Below the pieces are notes generated by a model, which was not told the DNA's origin, made no database searches, and saw nothing but the letters and a program-made list of their open reading frames with translations. Both the position numbers and the translations under genes were made by a program. This document shows, one piece after another, positions 9,029 through 17,892 of a DNA stretch of 64,000 bases. This stretch comes from Paenibacillus bovis (GTDB lineage Bacteria; Bacillota; Bacilli; Paenibacillales; Paenibacillaceae). The first letter of the stretch is position 1; each line of letters begins with the position of its first letter. The DNA lies in the NCBI RefSeq assembly GCF_001421015.2, contig NZ_CP013023.1, positions 2,101,501 to 2,165,500 of the forward strand, in the 5' to 3' direction.

Positions 9029-9436
9029 TTAATGACGGCTGGCTCTGCGGCCAAACAGTAGATGATCCAGCGACCAGCGCGTCCGGTCGGCTACCGCCAG
9101 ATAAAGAGCAATCATGATGTAAGCCAGATCCATCTCATAACCGGCCATCTGTCCATTACCGAGCAGTCCGAGAGACAGCTTGGCGGTAAATATAGCTCCG
9201 AGCAGAATAATGATCAATACGATAGACACATAACGGGTCAACAAACCTACGATTAGCAAAATACCGCCTACCAATTCGATAGGGGATACAATATATGCCA
9301 TAAATCCGGGAATACCGATACTTTGGAAATAGCCGGCTACACCATCCAGCCCCATCTGAAATTTACTGATACCATGAGCTAAAAATAAAATACCAAGAAC
9401 TACTCTCATAACGGTTGTAACTACTGCAATCTTCAT
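9029..9436 (-). CDS. DoxX family membrane protein
   Basis: A 135-residue protein with about four hydrophobic helices and the DoxX signature near the start (VLGILFLAHGISKF), plus ELVGGILLIVGLLTR. It is a second, divergent DoxX paralogue in the window but stands alone, convergent with recQ. AAAAGGGAG lies about 8 nt before the ATG. A TAACTAAAAGTAA motif upstream resembles the operator style of the YodB/CatR redox regulators that control DoxX genes in B. subtilis. Function inferred only at family level: membrane protein linked to redox or thiol stress. Confidence 0.82.
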   Translation of the reverse strand: MKIAVVTTVMRVVLGILFLAHGISKFQMGLDGVAGYFQSIGIPGFMAYIVSPIELVGGILLIVGLLTRYVSIVLIIILLGAIFTAKLSLGLLGNGQMAGYEMDLAYIMIALYLAVADRTRWSLDHLLFGRRASRH

Positions 9437-9471
9437 AACAAAAACTCCCTTTTAAATTAATAATAAATAAC

Positions 9472-9484
9472 TAACTAAAAGTAA
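9472..9484. promoter_or_regulatory. Possible redox-regulator operator before DoxX gene
   Basis: TAACTAAAAGTAA carries an ACT-AAA-AGT type inverted element 36 bp upstream of the DoxX start. YodB/CatR sites of B. subtilis are TTAC...GTAA palindromes, so this is a weak match only. Confidence 0.25.
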
Positions 9485-9682
9485 TTTATAATATTTTAAT
9501 CAGTAGGTCAACAAAAATATTTTGGAAACAGTAAGGATGTTGAAGAATATCGGAGATAACGTCGCCACGATAACGAACGCAGTGTATACTGGACAAAGCT
9601 GGAAGTTTAGCCCAAACCAAGAGGTTATTTACCAATCATTAGCGAAGTTACAAAATAAACCAGGAAGTGAAGGAAGGTAGAT

Positions 9683-10513
9683 ATGCCTTTATTTCAGAAA
9701 TATATCGGTATTGATTATTCAGGAGCAGAGCGTCCCGATTCCCGTATTCGCGGGCTGGCAGTAGCAGAATCGGAGGGCAATCAGCGCTGCCACTTGCTGA
9801 TAGGCCCGCAGTATAAATCGGATCGGAATCTGCCGGTTCCCGAGAGCAAATCCCATCTGTGGTCCCGGCGAAATGTCTATTTGTGGCTGCGTGATCAATT
9901 ACTGACCAGCAGCGAACGGATGATTATCGGACTGGATCACGGTCTTTCGTATCCGGTTCATAGTCTGGAACAACTGCAATTGAATGATTGGGATTCGTTT
10001 CTAAAGTGGAGCCGCCGCACCTGGAAAACGACCCGGCTTACGATGAAGGACAGCAAGCAGCAGGCCGATTATATTAACTCGACAGAGAAGCGGCTGGTTG
10101 AACGGGAATTCGTTCCCAGTACCAAAAGTGTGATGGATCTGGATCGTGTATCCGGAATGCAGGGCGCTGTCTCGTACTCGACTCACACCGGACTGCCATG
10201 GATCGGCAGGCTGCGTAGATACCAGCAGCATTACGGGATGAAAGTGCATTTCTGGCCCTATGACGGTGTTACTGTTCCTGCCGATCATCATGTGATAGTA
10301 GAAGGATATCCGTCATTATACCGAAGACGAATGCAGCAGGAGGATTGGAGTACAGCGATGAGTGAGCATGAACGGGATGCCTGTTATATCGCCCGCTGGA
10401 TGCAGGATCGCGATCAGGCCGATACACTGCTTCCCTATCTGGAGCTGCCTACACTCAGTGCCGATGAACACCGATTGATCCGCCGTGAAGGCTGGGTACT
10501 GGGCTGTCTGTAG
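9683..10513 (+). CDS. DUF429-like predicted nuclease (RNase H fold)
   Basis: A 276-residue protein of no proven function. The N-terminus YIGIDYSGAERP, the mid-chain IIGLDHGLSYP near residue 80 and the late HERDACYIARWM near 230 place acidic residues as in DUF429 proteins, which are predicted to adopt an RNase H-like nuclease fold. GGAAGGTAG precedes the ATG. The gene is monocistronic, so context gives no substrate. The fold assignment comes from motif resemblance and should be treated as moderate. Confidence 0.6.
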   Translation: MPLFQKYIGIDYSGAERPDSRIRGLAVAESEGNQRCHLLIGPQYKSDRNLPVPESKSHLWSRRNVYLWLRDQLLTSSERMIIGLDHGLSYPVHSLEQLQLNDWDSFLKWSRRTWKTTRLTMKDSKQQADYINSTEKRLVEREFVPSTKSVMDLDRVSGMQGAVSYSTHTGLPWIGRLRRYQQHYGMKVHFWPYDGVTVPADHHVIVEGYPSLYRRRMQQEDWSTAMSEHERDACYIARWMQDRDQADTLLPYLELPTLSADEHRLIRREGWVLGCL

Positions 10514-10626
10514 CTATCCATACCAACCCAGGCCGTTAATAATGCCGTACGAATACTATGGATACAGCTTTTATTTTTGGCAGTTATGTCGGTATATCAT
10601 TTTACTAAAAGAGAGGAAGAATATTG

Positions 10627-11382
10627 ATGCAACAGTATAATCTCAATGCGCGCCGAATCCGCTTGTTCGCTTTTGCCTATGCAGGTGGCAGCAGCACTAT
10701 ATTTAACAGCTGGAAAAAGCAGCTCCATCCCGATATCGAGCTGATCCCGGTTGAGCTTCCCGGACATGGGAGCCGAATGAGCGAACCGCTGCTGGAGCGG
10801 ATGGAACAGGTGATCGAGAGCGCATGGCAGGATATCCAGCCTTACCTGCAGGATAACCGCGACTTTGCCTTTATCGGTCACAGCATGGGCAGTATGCTGG
10901 CTTTTGAAATGATACATAAAGTGCACCGCGAGACCGGACGCTATCCAATCTGCAGTTTTTTTGCCGGACGGGTACCGCCGCATATTAGCCGCGATCATCA
11001 GTGGGGCGCCCTGCCAGACGATCAATTTATGGAAAAAGTCCGTACACTCGGCGGTCTGCCGGATGCTGTACTGGAGCATGAAGAGCTGCTGCAGCTGTTC
11101 CTCCCAATCCTGCGCGCCGACTTCCGATTGGTCGAAGACTACCGATACGATGGTCAATACCCGTTACTGCCGCTGCCGATCTTCGTCATGACCGGAGAGC
11201 AGGACGATATGACAAACGAGGATATTCAGGGCTGGAGCAGCTATTCTGCCATCTCCTGCCGCTATTTCACCTATCCCGATGGACACTTCTTCATCAATAC
11301 CTGCGCTGAACAGGTCATACGAGATGTTAACAACACCTTTGCCGGAATCATCCATAGCCAAAGCAGCGCACACCGATCATAG
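10627..11382 (+). CDS. Type II thioesterase (alpha/beta hydrolase)
   Basis: A 251-residue thioesterase of the SrfAD/GrsT kind. FAYAGGSSTIFNSW near the start is the oxyanion-hole region, GHSMGSMLAFE near residue 85 holds the nucleophile Ser, and DGHFFI near 220 supplies the catalytic His. Such enzymes hydrolyse misprimed acyl groups from carrier proteins of nonribosomal peptide or polyketide synthases. No synthetase gene lies in the window, so this one is an orphan and must act in trans or in another pathway. ATG at 10627 follows AGAGAGGAAG; an in-frame TTG directly before it is less likely. Confidence 0.85.
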   Translation: MQQYNLNARRIRLFAFAYAGGSSTIFNSWKKQLHPDIELIPVELPGHGSRMSEPLLERMEQVIESAWQDIQPYLQDNRDFAFIGHSMGSMLAFEMIHKVHRETGRYPICSFFAGRVPPHISRDHQWGALPDDQFMEKVRTLGGLPDAVLEHEELLQLFLPILRADFRLVEDYRYDGQYPLLPLPIFVMTGEQDDMTNEDIQGWSSYSAISCRYFTYPDGHFFINTCAEQVIRDVNNTFAGIIHSQSSAHRS

Positions 11383-11525
11383 TCGTTACAAGCAGAAAGA
11401 TCTGCAGATCTCAAAACAAATACTGCCGTATTGTTGTACAACCATTATCACTATGTTGCGGTTACTGCATCACCATGCATCTGCACGGAGCGGAGAAGAG
11501 AGAATTCTGCCAACGCCCGACATTT

Positions 11526-11576
11526 AAAAATGGAAATCAACTGCTGAAGGCAGTCATTCAAGATTTCCATTTTTAA
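11526..11576 (+). terminator. Terminator after thioesterase gene
   Basis: A 13-bp perfect stem (11526-11538 with 11562-11574) with a small internal ACTGC/GCAGT hairpin in the loop, ending in TTTTT. Confidence 0.85.
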
Positions 11577-11732
11577 CCGGAGGAAGTGGCAGAATCTCTT
11601 TTCGCAGCGGTAACTCATTCAAACCACCAGCGGCTACCCATATTCAGCACACCAGCGTTTGCCGACTCAAGCCACCAGCACGCTTGGCTGTCCAAGCCAC
11701 CTCAGTATGAACATTCCGAAGGGAGCGATTCC

Positions 11733-13502
11733 ATGAAAGTCGTACTGTCCACCTTGAATGCCAAATACATTCACACATCCCTGGCGATTCGTTGTCTCAA
11801 AGCCTATAGCGAAAAAGATTTCGATATCGAGCTGGCAGAATACACGATCAAAGATCCCGTGATGAATATCGTCTCCGATCTGTATCAGCGTCGCCCAGAT
11901 GTAATTGGATTCTCCTGTTATATCTGGAATATTGAAGAGACGATCAAAGTCATTGATGTGCTGCGGAAAGTACTGCCGGAAGTAAAAATCATTCTCGGTG
12001 GTCCGGAAGTGTCCTACGATACCGAACATTGGATGAACCGCCTGACCAATGTGGATTTTATAGTGGTTGGAGAAGGGGAAGAGACGTTCCATCATCTTCT
12101 TCAGGAGATTGAAGGGGCGGGCAAATATCATTTTATTTATGGAGTCGCCTACCGCAAAGGGGAAGAAGTCATTGTCATGCCTGGCCGTCCAAAGCAGGAT
12201 CTGAATGAGCTGCCCAGTCCGCATCGTTTTGCCGAAGATGTTGCAGATCTGGGCAAGCGGGTCGTTTATTTTGAAACGAGCCGCGGCTGTCCGTTCAGCT
12301 GCCAGTTCTGCCTGTCGAGTATCGAGGTGGGTGTACGGTATTTTGATATCGAACGCACCAAAAGCGATATCCTATATCTAATCGAAAATGGGGCCAAGCT
12401 CATCAAGTTTGTGGATCGTACTTTTAATATCAAGCGGGATTATGCACTGGAGATGTTCCGGTTTCTGATCGAGAATCATAACGGGTGTACATTCCAATTT
12501 GAGATTACAGCTGATATTATGCGGCCGGAAGTACTGGATTATCTGGCCGAACATGCACCGCCCGGCGTATTTCGCTTTGAGATCGGTGTGCAGTCAACGA
12601 ACGACCCGACCAATGAGCTGGTCAAACGCCGCCAGAATTTCACCAAATTGAGCCGTACCGTAACCAAAATCAGGGAGTCCGGTAAAATCGACCAGCATCT
12701 CGATCTGATCGCCGGCCTGCCAATGGAGGATTACAACACTTTTCGTAAAACATTTAACGATGTATTCGCGCTTGGCCCGGAAGAACTGCAGCTGGGATTC
12801 CTCAAAATGCTGCGCGGTACCGGTCTGCGAATCGATGCGGACAAATATGAATATACCTATATGGATCAGGCACCGTATGAGATTCTGAGCAGTCATATGC
12901 TGTCTTTTGATGATATTGTCCGGCTCAAGCGGCTGGAGGATGTACTGGAAAAGTACTGGAATGCTCACCGGATGGATTATACCTTGCACTATCTGATGAA
13001 AGATGAATTCAGCTCGCCGTTCGACTTTTTCCAGGAGTTCGGCAATTACTGGGAAGCACAGGGCTGGCAAAAGATCGGTCACCAGCTGGAAGATTTGTTT
13101 ATCCGTCTGCAATCCTTTTTGAGAGATCGCGGTACAGAGCGAATGGATGTGATTCTGGGGTTGATGAAACTGGATTACTTCCTCAATCATAAGTACAAGC
13201 CGCGCAAAATCTGGTGGGAACCCACGGTAGATAAATCCCGGCTTAACCAGCATATTCAGCGGGCTGTCCGGCAGCCGGAGACGATCTCGGCGGAATTTGC
13301 AGAGCTGGATCTGGATGACAAAGATATGCACAAGCATATGGTCATGGAAGAACTGCCTTTCCGTCTGGATCAATTGCTGGCTGGCGTACCGATCACCGGT
13401 GCACAGGGACGCAGCCTGCTGATGGTCGCCTATCAGCAAAACGAACAGCAAAAACCGCTGTTTTTTGTAGCGGCATTGACATCCGAGAGGGCAGCGCTGT
13501 AA
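11733..13502 (+). CDS. B12-binding-domain radical SAM protein, DUF4080 type
   Basis: A 589-residue protein. Residues ~1-135 form a cobalamin-binding-type Rossmann domain (GFSCYIWN, ILGGPEVSYD). The radical SAM core carries RGCPFSCQFC near 176-185, whose three cysteines bind the 4Fe-4S cluster. The remainder from ~370 corresponds to DUF4080. The start at 11733 (AAGGGAGCG upstream; MKVVLSTLNAKY) is chosen because an in-frame extension to 11586 overlaps the preceding terminator zone and has unrelated composition. Family members are common in Firmicutes; their substrate is unknown. Confidence 0.87.
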   Translation: MKVVLSTLNAKYIHTSLAIRCLKAYSEKDFDIELAEYTIKDPVMNIVSDLYQRRPDVIGFSCYIWNIEETIKVIDVLRKVLPEVKIILGGPEVSYDTEHWMNRLTNVDFIVVGEGEETFHHLLQEIEGAGKYHFIYGVAYRKGEEVIVMPGRPKQDLNELPSPHRFAEDVADLGKRVVYFETSRGCPFSCQFCLSSIEVGVRYFDIERTKSDILYLIENGAKLIKFVDRTFNIKRDYALEMFRFLIENHNGCTFQFEITADIMRPEVLDYLAEHAPPGVFRFEIGVQSTNDPTNELVKRRQNFTKLSRTVTKIRESGKIDQHLDLIAGLPMEDYNTFRKTFNDVFALGPEELQLGFLKMLRGTGLRIDADKYEYTYMDQAPYEILSSHMLSFDDIVRLKRLEDVLEKYWNAHRMDYTLHYLMKDEFSSPFDFFQEFGNYWEAQGWQKIGHQLEDLFIRLQSFLRDRGTERMDVILGLMKLDYFLNHKYKPRKIWWEPTVDKSRLNQHIQRAVRQPETISAEFAELDLDDKDMHKHMVMEELPFRLDQLLAGVPITGAQGRSLLMVAYQQNEQQKPLFFVAALTSERAAL

Positions 13503-13616
13503 TTGGTCCGTATAACAGTAATAACATTAGGCCGCAGCATTCACCTGTCAGGAGAGGAAGCTTTTGCCAAAGGAATAGGAGCTGTCCATCCGCTGTCATG
13601 CTCATAGCTGTCCAAG

Positions 13617-13653
13617 AACAGGCCGCAACACACAGCGCGGTCTGTTTTCTTTT
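13617..13653 (+). terminator. Terminator after radical SAM gene
   Basis: AACAGGCCGC (13617-13626) pairs with GCGGTCTGTT (13637-13646) with one G-T wobble, followed by T-rich sequence. Confidence 0.75.
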
Positions 13654-13797
13654 ATACTAATGTACAGCGATGCGTCATATTCAGATGGGGAAGGTTTATC
13701 GAATCTGGTTAATTGTAAAAGAATCCTTCATAGGCATGAAAACGAATCAAGCCGAATTAAGACGATAAAATATAATTGATAAAAGGAGGCTGCAGGC

Positions 13798-14592
13798 ATG
13801 AGCTACAGTTGGGTAGGCAGCAGATATATGTTTTTGGATGAGATCTCAGTCTCCGAACAAAAAGGCATACATATCGGACGATATGGCGGACATACGCTTA
13901 GCGGAGCGAACAAGAACGAAGATGGACTGATGGTGCTTCAGAGTGAGACAGGACAGTGGAAGCTGGCAATACTGATGGATGCCCATCAGACAGCGGAAAG
14001 TGCGACACTGGTAATTGATTACCTGCTGAGTCAGCAGGAAGAACTGAACCGGGTACTGAACAGCAGCGATACCTTTGAACGACTAGATTATTATTTCAAT
14101 GGATTATTCAGCAGCAGAGCGTTTCGTGAAGCCTGTCAGACGGTTCAGGGCGAGACAGCCTGTCTGATTGTATATCAACGCGACCAGTATATCTGGTGGT
14201 TCTCGGTAGGGGATTGCGCAGCGTATTTGCTGCATCCCGAGCTGTCCAAATGGGACCAGTATATGCTGAATCAACGGCAATTCTATGAATGGATTGGCAA
14301 AGTGAATACATTCGATCTGCCGGTACCCTGCTACAGCTCCGGCCGCCGGGAATTGCGCAGCGGACGCAATATGATTGTGATGCTGACAGATGGCGTGCTG
14401 GATGGAGCGGAAGGCTTTTACAATACGCCGTCTCATCTCTATCAAGCGCTGTATAATGACAACAGCATGAGTCACAATCTGCATCATATCCTGAACCATC
14501 TGCACACCCATCAGGCTTATGACAGTGCGACACTGATCTGCTGGGAAGTGGATAATGCCTGCGAAGCAGCAATACCTTCGGATATGAAGTAA
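13798..14592 (+). CDS. PP2C-like serine/threonine phosphatase
   Basis: A 264-residue single-domain protein. PP2C motifs appear in order: GANKNEDG near residues 38-45 (metal Asp), LMDAH near 60 (normally DGxxG; here DAHQT, so the usual glycines are missing), VGDCAAYLL near 140, LTDGVLDG near 198 and DSATLICWEV near 240. The family removes phosphate from Ser/Thr using two Mn/Mg ions. The altered second motif leaves activity uncertain. There is no membrane segment or regulatory domain. AAAGGAGGC precedes the ATG. No kinase gene is adjacent. Confidence 0.75.
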   Translation: MSYSWVGSRYMFLDEISVSEQKGIHIGRYGGHTLSGANKNEDGLMVLQSETGQWKLAILMDAHQTAESATLVIDYLLSQQEELNRVLNSSDTFERLDYYFNGLFSSRAFREACQTVQGETACLIVYQRDQYIWWFSVGDCAAYLLHPELSKWDQYMLNQRQFYEWIGKVNTFDLPVPCYSSGRRELRSGRNMIVMLTDGVLDGAEGFYNTPSHLYQALYNDNSMSHNLHHILNHLHTHQAYDSATLICWEVDNACEAAIPSDMK

Positions 14593-14610
14593 GCAGAACA
14601 GGGAGATATT

Positions 14611-14640
14611 TTGACAAGGTCTTTCTTTCTTCTTTATAAT
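14611..14640 (+). promoter_or_regulatory. SigA-type promoter for DUF3237 gene
   Basis: TTGACA (14611-14616), 18 nt, then TATAAT (14635-14640): both hexamers match consensus perfectly, about 50 bp before the DUF3237 start. Confidence 0.85.
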
Positions 14641-14689
14641 AATATGTAAATAAAAACATGTATTTATATACATTATAAGGAGAGATACG

Positions 14690-15145
14690 ATGCAGCAGCC
14701 TACGCTTAACAAAATAGCTTCCCTGACGATTCAGGTAGATACACCGATAGATGTGGGTGTGACGCCTATGGGGCGCCGCCGTCTGATTCCGATTCTGTCC
14801 GGAAAGGTGACTGGTCAGATCGAGGGAAATCTGCTGCCTGGCGGTGTGGATTCACAGATTATCCGTCCGGATAGCAAAACAGATCTGTCGGCGCGCTATG
14901 TTATTCGCACCCATGATAATGAATTGATCTATATCGAAAACAATGGGATTCGCCAGGTCAGTGAGCCTTACCGGGAGCAGGCAGCAGCAGGAGAAATCAT
15001 CGCACCGGAGCATGTCTATTTCCGCACGGTTCCGGTATTTGAGACCAGCAGTCCGCGTTACAGCTGGTTGCAGGATCGTATATGTATTGGAGCGGCTACC
15101 CGTCTGCCGGATGCGGTGCTGTTGGATATTTACGAAGTCCTGTAG
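14690..15145 (+). CDS. DUF3237 family protein
   Basis: A 151-residue protein matching DUF3237: an N-terminal [20 protein letters not shown] segment, a central [30 protein letters not shown], and a C-terminal [20 protein letters not shown]. The family forms a small beta-barrel of unknown function. AAGGAGAG precedes the ATG, and a consensus promoter lies just upstream, so expression is probably strong and independent of the PP2C gene. It has its own terminator. Confidence 0.85.
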   Translation: MQQPTLNKIASLTIQVDTPIDVGVTPMGRRRLIPILSGKVTGQIEGNLLPGGVDSQIIRPDSKTDLSARYVIRTHDNELIYIENNGIRQVSEPYREQAAAGEIIAPEHVYFRTVPVFETSSPRYSWLQDRICIGAATRLPDAVLLDIYEVL

Positions 15146-15204
15146 ACAGCGCAGAATGATTGGATTTATTGCAGATGGATCAATTTCATAACTTGGGAAA
15201 ACAC

Positions 15205-15248
15205 TAAAACGACTGCCTTTGGTATACTATACAGGGCAGTCGTTTTAG
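15205..15248 (+). terminator. Terminator after DUF3237 gene
   Basis: AAAACGACTGCC (15206-15217) pairs perfectly with GGCAGTCGTTTT (15235-15246). Confidence 0.85.
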
Positions 15249-15317
15249 CGCTGTGATCATGATTTATAACACCGGAATGTACATATACCCACCGGGCAAA
15301 ACGAAAGGAAATTTCTC

Positions 15318-16076
15318 ATGACAACTTCTAATAACCGTCAGTTTAATAATTTGCAGCCATCTGAAATGAAAACTTCACCTCCCGACCATCTTATAGATGC
15401 GATCCAAGTAGATGATGCTCCCGGTCTATCTTCTGCCAGACAGCAGATGCTGGATAAGACCGAAGCGTTTGTACGAACCGAACTGAGTGGAGAGACAAGC
15501 GGGCATGACTGGTGGCATATTCATCGGGTTGTGCAAATGACCCGCCGTCTGGCTGCAGCCGAGCAAGCAGATTTATTTGTCTGCACCATGGCTGCTCTGC
15601 TGCATGATATCCCCGACGAGAAATTAAACGTGTCCAAGGAAGCAGGGATGGAGCGTCTGAATTACTGGCTGGATGAGCAGCCACTGGAGCAGCAGGACCG
15701 CGAGCATATCCTGGAGATTATCGGCAATATGTCATATAACGGAGGCAATAACCCTCCGATGCGTACGATAGAAGGACAGGTCGTACAGGACGCCGACCGG
15801 CTGGATGCGATCGGAGCAATTGCAATCGCGCGCTGTTTTGTCTATGCCGGCCATGTAGGGGATCTGATGTACGATCCAGAGGTACCGGTACGGGAGAATA
15901 TGACTGCGGAGGAATACCGCAATGGACAGAGTACCGCGATTAACCATTTTCACGAGAAGCTGCTCAAGCTCAAAGACCGGATCAATACACCGGCAGCCCG
16001 CGAGATTGCCGAGGAGCGCCATCAGTACATGCAGGACTATGTCGACCGCTTCTACCGGGAATGGAATGGTATCTAA
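15318..16076 (+). CDS. HD-domain phosphohydrolase
   Basis: A 252-residue protein. GHDWWHIHRV near residue 60, ALLHDIPDEK near 95 and QDADRLDAIGA near 160 give the metal-binding H...HD...D set of the HD superfamily, and the layout matches the YedJ/YpgQ-type hydrolases. B. subtilis YpgQ cleaves pyrophosphate from dNTPs in vitro; the substrate here is inferred only at family level. The first ~40 residues are polar and unlike the usual start of the family, so a later start is possible, but AAAGGAAA fits the ATG at 15318. Confidence 0.85.
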   Translation: MTTSNNRQFNNLQPSEMKTSPPDHLIDAIQVDDAPGLSSARQQMLDKTEAFVRTELSGETSGHDWWHIHRVVQMTRRLAAAEQADLFVCTMAALLHDIPDEKLNVSKEAGMERLNYWLDEQPLEQQDREHILEIIGNMSYNGGNNPPMRTIEGQVVQDADRLDAIGAIAIARCFVYAGHVGDLMYDPEVPVRENMTAEEYRNGQSTAINHFHEKLLKLKDRINTPAAREIAEERHQYMQDYVDRFYREWNGI

Positions 16077-16082
16077 AAAAGT

Positions 16083-16117
16083 AAGGCAGCAGAGATCAAT
16101 TGATCCTGCTGCCTTTT
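16083..16117. terminator. Bidirectional terminator between HD gene and GH32 gene
   Basis: AAGGCAGCAG (16083-16092) pairs with CTGCTGCCTT (16106-16115); the loop holds the palindrome GATCAATTGATC. T residues follow on the plus strand, and TTACTTTTTT follows on the minus strand. Confidence 0.8.
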
Positions 16118-16208
16118 TGACAGGGAATATGAAGTGTGCGCAGTCGTTGAGCAATCGGGTTGTTGCTACAAATAATATCTGGCATCATTCTGTATCTTCA
16201 GCTGTTGG

Positions 16209-17666
16209 TTATGGAGCTGCCGCAATATAGCTGTCATACAGCCGTATATCCCCGCCGCGCGTATAGATGGAGATCCGTTCGCATGTTTTATCCGGGAAAA
16301 TCAGGCTGGTGATCGAATACAGTCCATCATTGATAAATACTTCTACCGATGACGCATCCAGTACAATCCGCAGGCCAAAGTGACTGCTGGATGGAATATG
16401 AATCTGCTGCGGACGGTTGAACATGAGTGCATATTCGGCATCCTCGGTCAGCTGCCGTTTTACACTCAGCAGTTCACTGCCAGAGTTATAGGATACCGTA
16501 GTCTGCTGATCGGCAGTATGATGAATAATCACACCGAATTCTTCAATACCGTCATGCTGCAGATGCAGATTGATATCGGCAATGCTCGCAGGCAGATCAA
16601 CTTCATATGCTTGACCATCAGCTACAGACAAGCTTCTTAGTTTGGTTTTGGAGGTGAAATGGCGATCCAGCTCTGCGACCGGTCGCTGACAGAGTACCAT
16701 TTTGTCTTTGATCGACCGCAGCGACAGCACACGCGGCAGTGTCATCGAGCCGCGCCAGCTGCCGGTTGGCAGTTGATGGGCGTACCGCCAGTTGTTCATC
16801 CAGGCCATATAGATACGGCGACCATCCGATTGGGGAATATCCGAGAAACTGACACCTGCATAGTTGTCCCGGCCGTAATCCAGCCACTGGATATTGGAGT
16901 GATCCGGCATAAACTGCCGTCCGTCAAAAGAACCGGTAAAATACTGCGTGCGCGAGCCATGATACAGCTCCGGACTGTCCCCTATACTGACCAGCAGCAC
17001 CCATTTGCTCGCTTCGGTTCCTTCAACCGGGAGACGGAACAGATCCGGACATTCCCATACCCCTTCATGACAGCCGATACCGGCTCCAAATTCACTGACC
17101 AGCTTCCAGTCCAGCAGATTGGATGACGTATAGAACGAAATGCTTTGTCCGGTCGCAAGCGCCATCACCCAGTATCCTTTGGGACGATACCAGAACACTT
17201 TGGGATCGCGGAAGTCTTTCCTATCTGCGCTGCGCAGTACCGGGTTGTGCTCATACTTGGTCCACGTTCTGCCCCGGTCATGACTGTAGGCAATACATTG
17301 GGACTGTACATATGGACTATTCGGAGAATCGGGCGTCTCCAGATGCGTGGTATAGATAGCGACCATACCCGGTTCATCCGGAAACAGACCAGACGTATTG
17401 TTCCAGTCGATCACGGCACTGCCCGAGAAGATTGTCCCCTGTTCATCCGGATAGAGAGCGATCTCCAGCTCTTCCCAGTGAATCAGATCCGTGCTGACAG
17501 CATGACCCCAGTGCATCGGTCCCCAGACGGTAGAATGCGGATGATGCTGATAGAACAGATGGTATTCGCCTTCAAAATAAACGAGTCCATTCGGATCATT
17601 AATCCAGTTCTGCTGCGGTGCGAAGTGCAGATGCGGTCTATAACTTTTGAGAAAAGAGGATTCCAT
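16209..17666 (-). CDS. GH32 beta-fructofuranosidase (sucrose / sucrose-6-phosphate hydrolase)
   Basis: A 485-residue GH32 enzyme. NWINDPNG near residues 20-27 holds the nucleophile Asp, FRDPKVFW near 155 is the RDP motif, and HEGVWECPDLF near 205 contains the acid/base Glu in the EC motif. A C-terminal beta-sandwich with ASSVEVFINDG follows. There is no signal peptide, so it probably acts in the cytosol on sucrose, sucrose-6-phosphate or short fructans. No phosphotransferase or permease gene is adjacent, so the imported form cannot be told. A perfect cre-type operator sits 49 bp upstream of the start. Confidence 0.9.
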   Translation of the reverse strand: MESSFLKSYRPHLHFAPQQNWINDPNGLVYFEGEYHLFYQHHPHSTVWGPMHWGHAVSTDLIHWEELEIALYPDEQGTIFSGSAVIDWNNTSGLFPDEPGMVAIYTTHLETPDSPNSPYVQSQCIAYSHDRGRTWTKYEHNPVLRSADRKDFRDPKVFWYRPKGYWVMALATGQSISFYTSSNLLDWKLVSEFGAGIGCHEGVWECPDLFRLPVEGTEASKWVLLVSIGDSPELYHGSRTQYFTGSFDGRQFMPDHSNIQWLDYGRDNYAGVSFSDIPQSDGRRIYMAWMNNWRYAHQLPTGSWRGSMTLPRVLSLRSIKDKMVLCQRPVAELDRHFTSKTKLRSLSVADGQAYEVDLPASIADINLHLQHDGIEEFGVIIHHTADQQTTVSYNSGSELLSVKRQLTEDAEYALMFNRPQQIHIPSSSHFGLRIVLDASSVEVFINDGLYSITSLIFPDKTCERISIYTRGGDIRLYDSYIAAAP

Positions 17667-17714
17667 CGAATGACCACCTTTGCAGGAATTTGGCAGTACT
17701 TGATACTTATTTTA

Positions 17715-17728
17715 TGATAACGTTTTCA
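17715..17728. promoter_or_regulatory. CcpA/LacI-type operator before GH32 gene
   Basis: TGATAACGTTTTCA matches TGWNANCGNTNWCA at every fixed position and lies just upstream of the GH32 start. Catabolite repression or a LacI-family repressor is inferred. Confidence 0.65.
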
Positions 17729-17829
17729 ATAAAGAGCAGTATTCATCGGAATACTTGCTGCTACCTCCTATTTTATACAATTCACGTGTGATGTTCTATG
17801 CTTTCACGACAGGAATTGAAGATTAATTC

Positions 17830-17869
17830 AAAAAAATAGGCTGCTATCACAATATCTTGCGATAACGGC
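17830..17869 (-). terminator. Terminator after PAS transducer gene
   Basis: Read on the minus strand, a 13-bp stem (17857-17869 with 17840-17852, mostly paired with two wobbles and one mismatch) with a 4-nt loop is followed by TATTTTTTT. Confidence 0.75.
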
Positions 17870-17892
17870 CTGCTGATCGGTATAAAAAGAAA

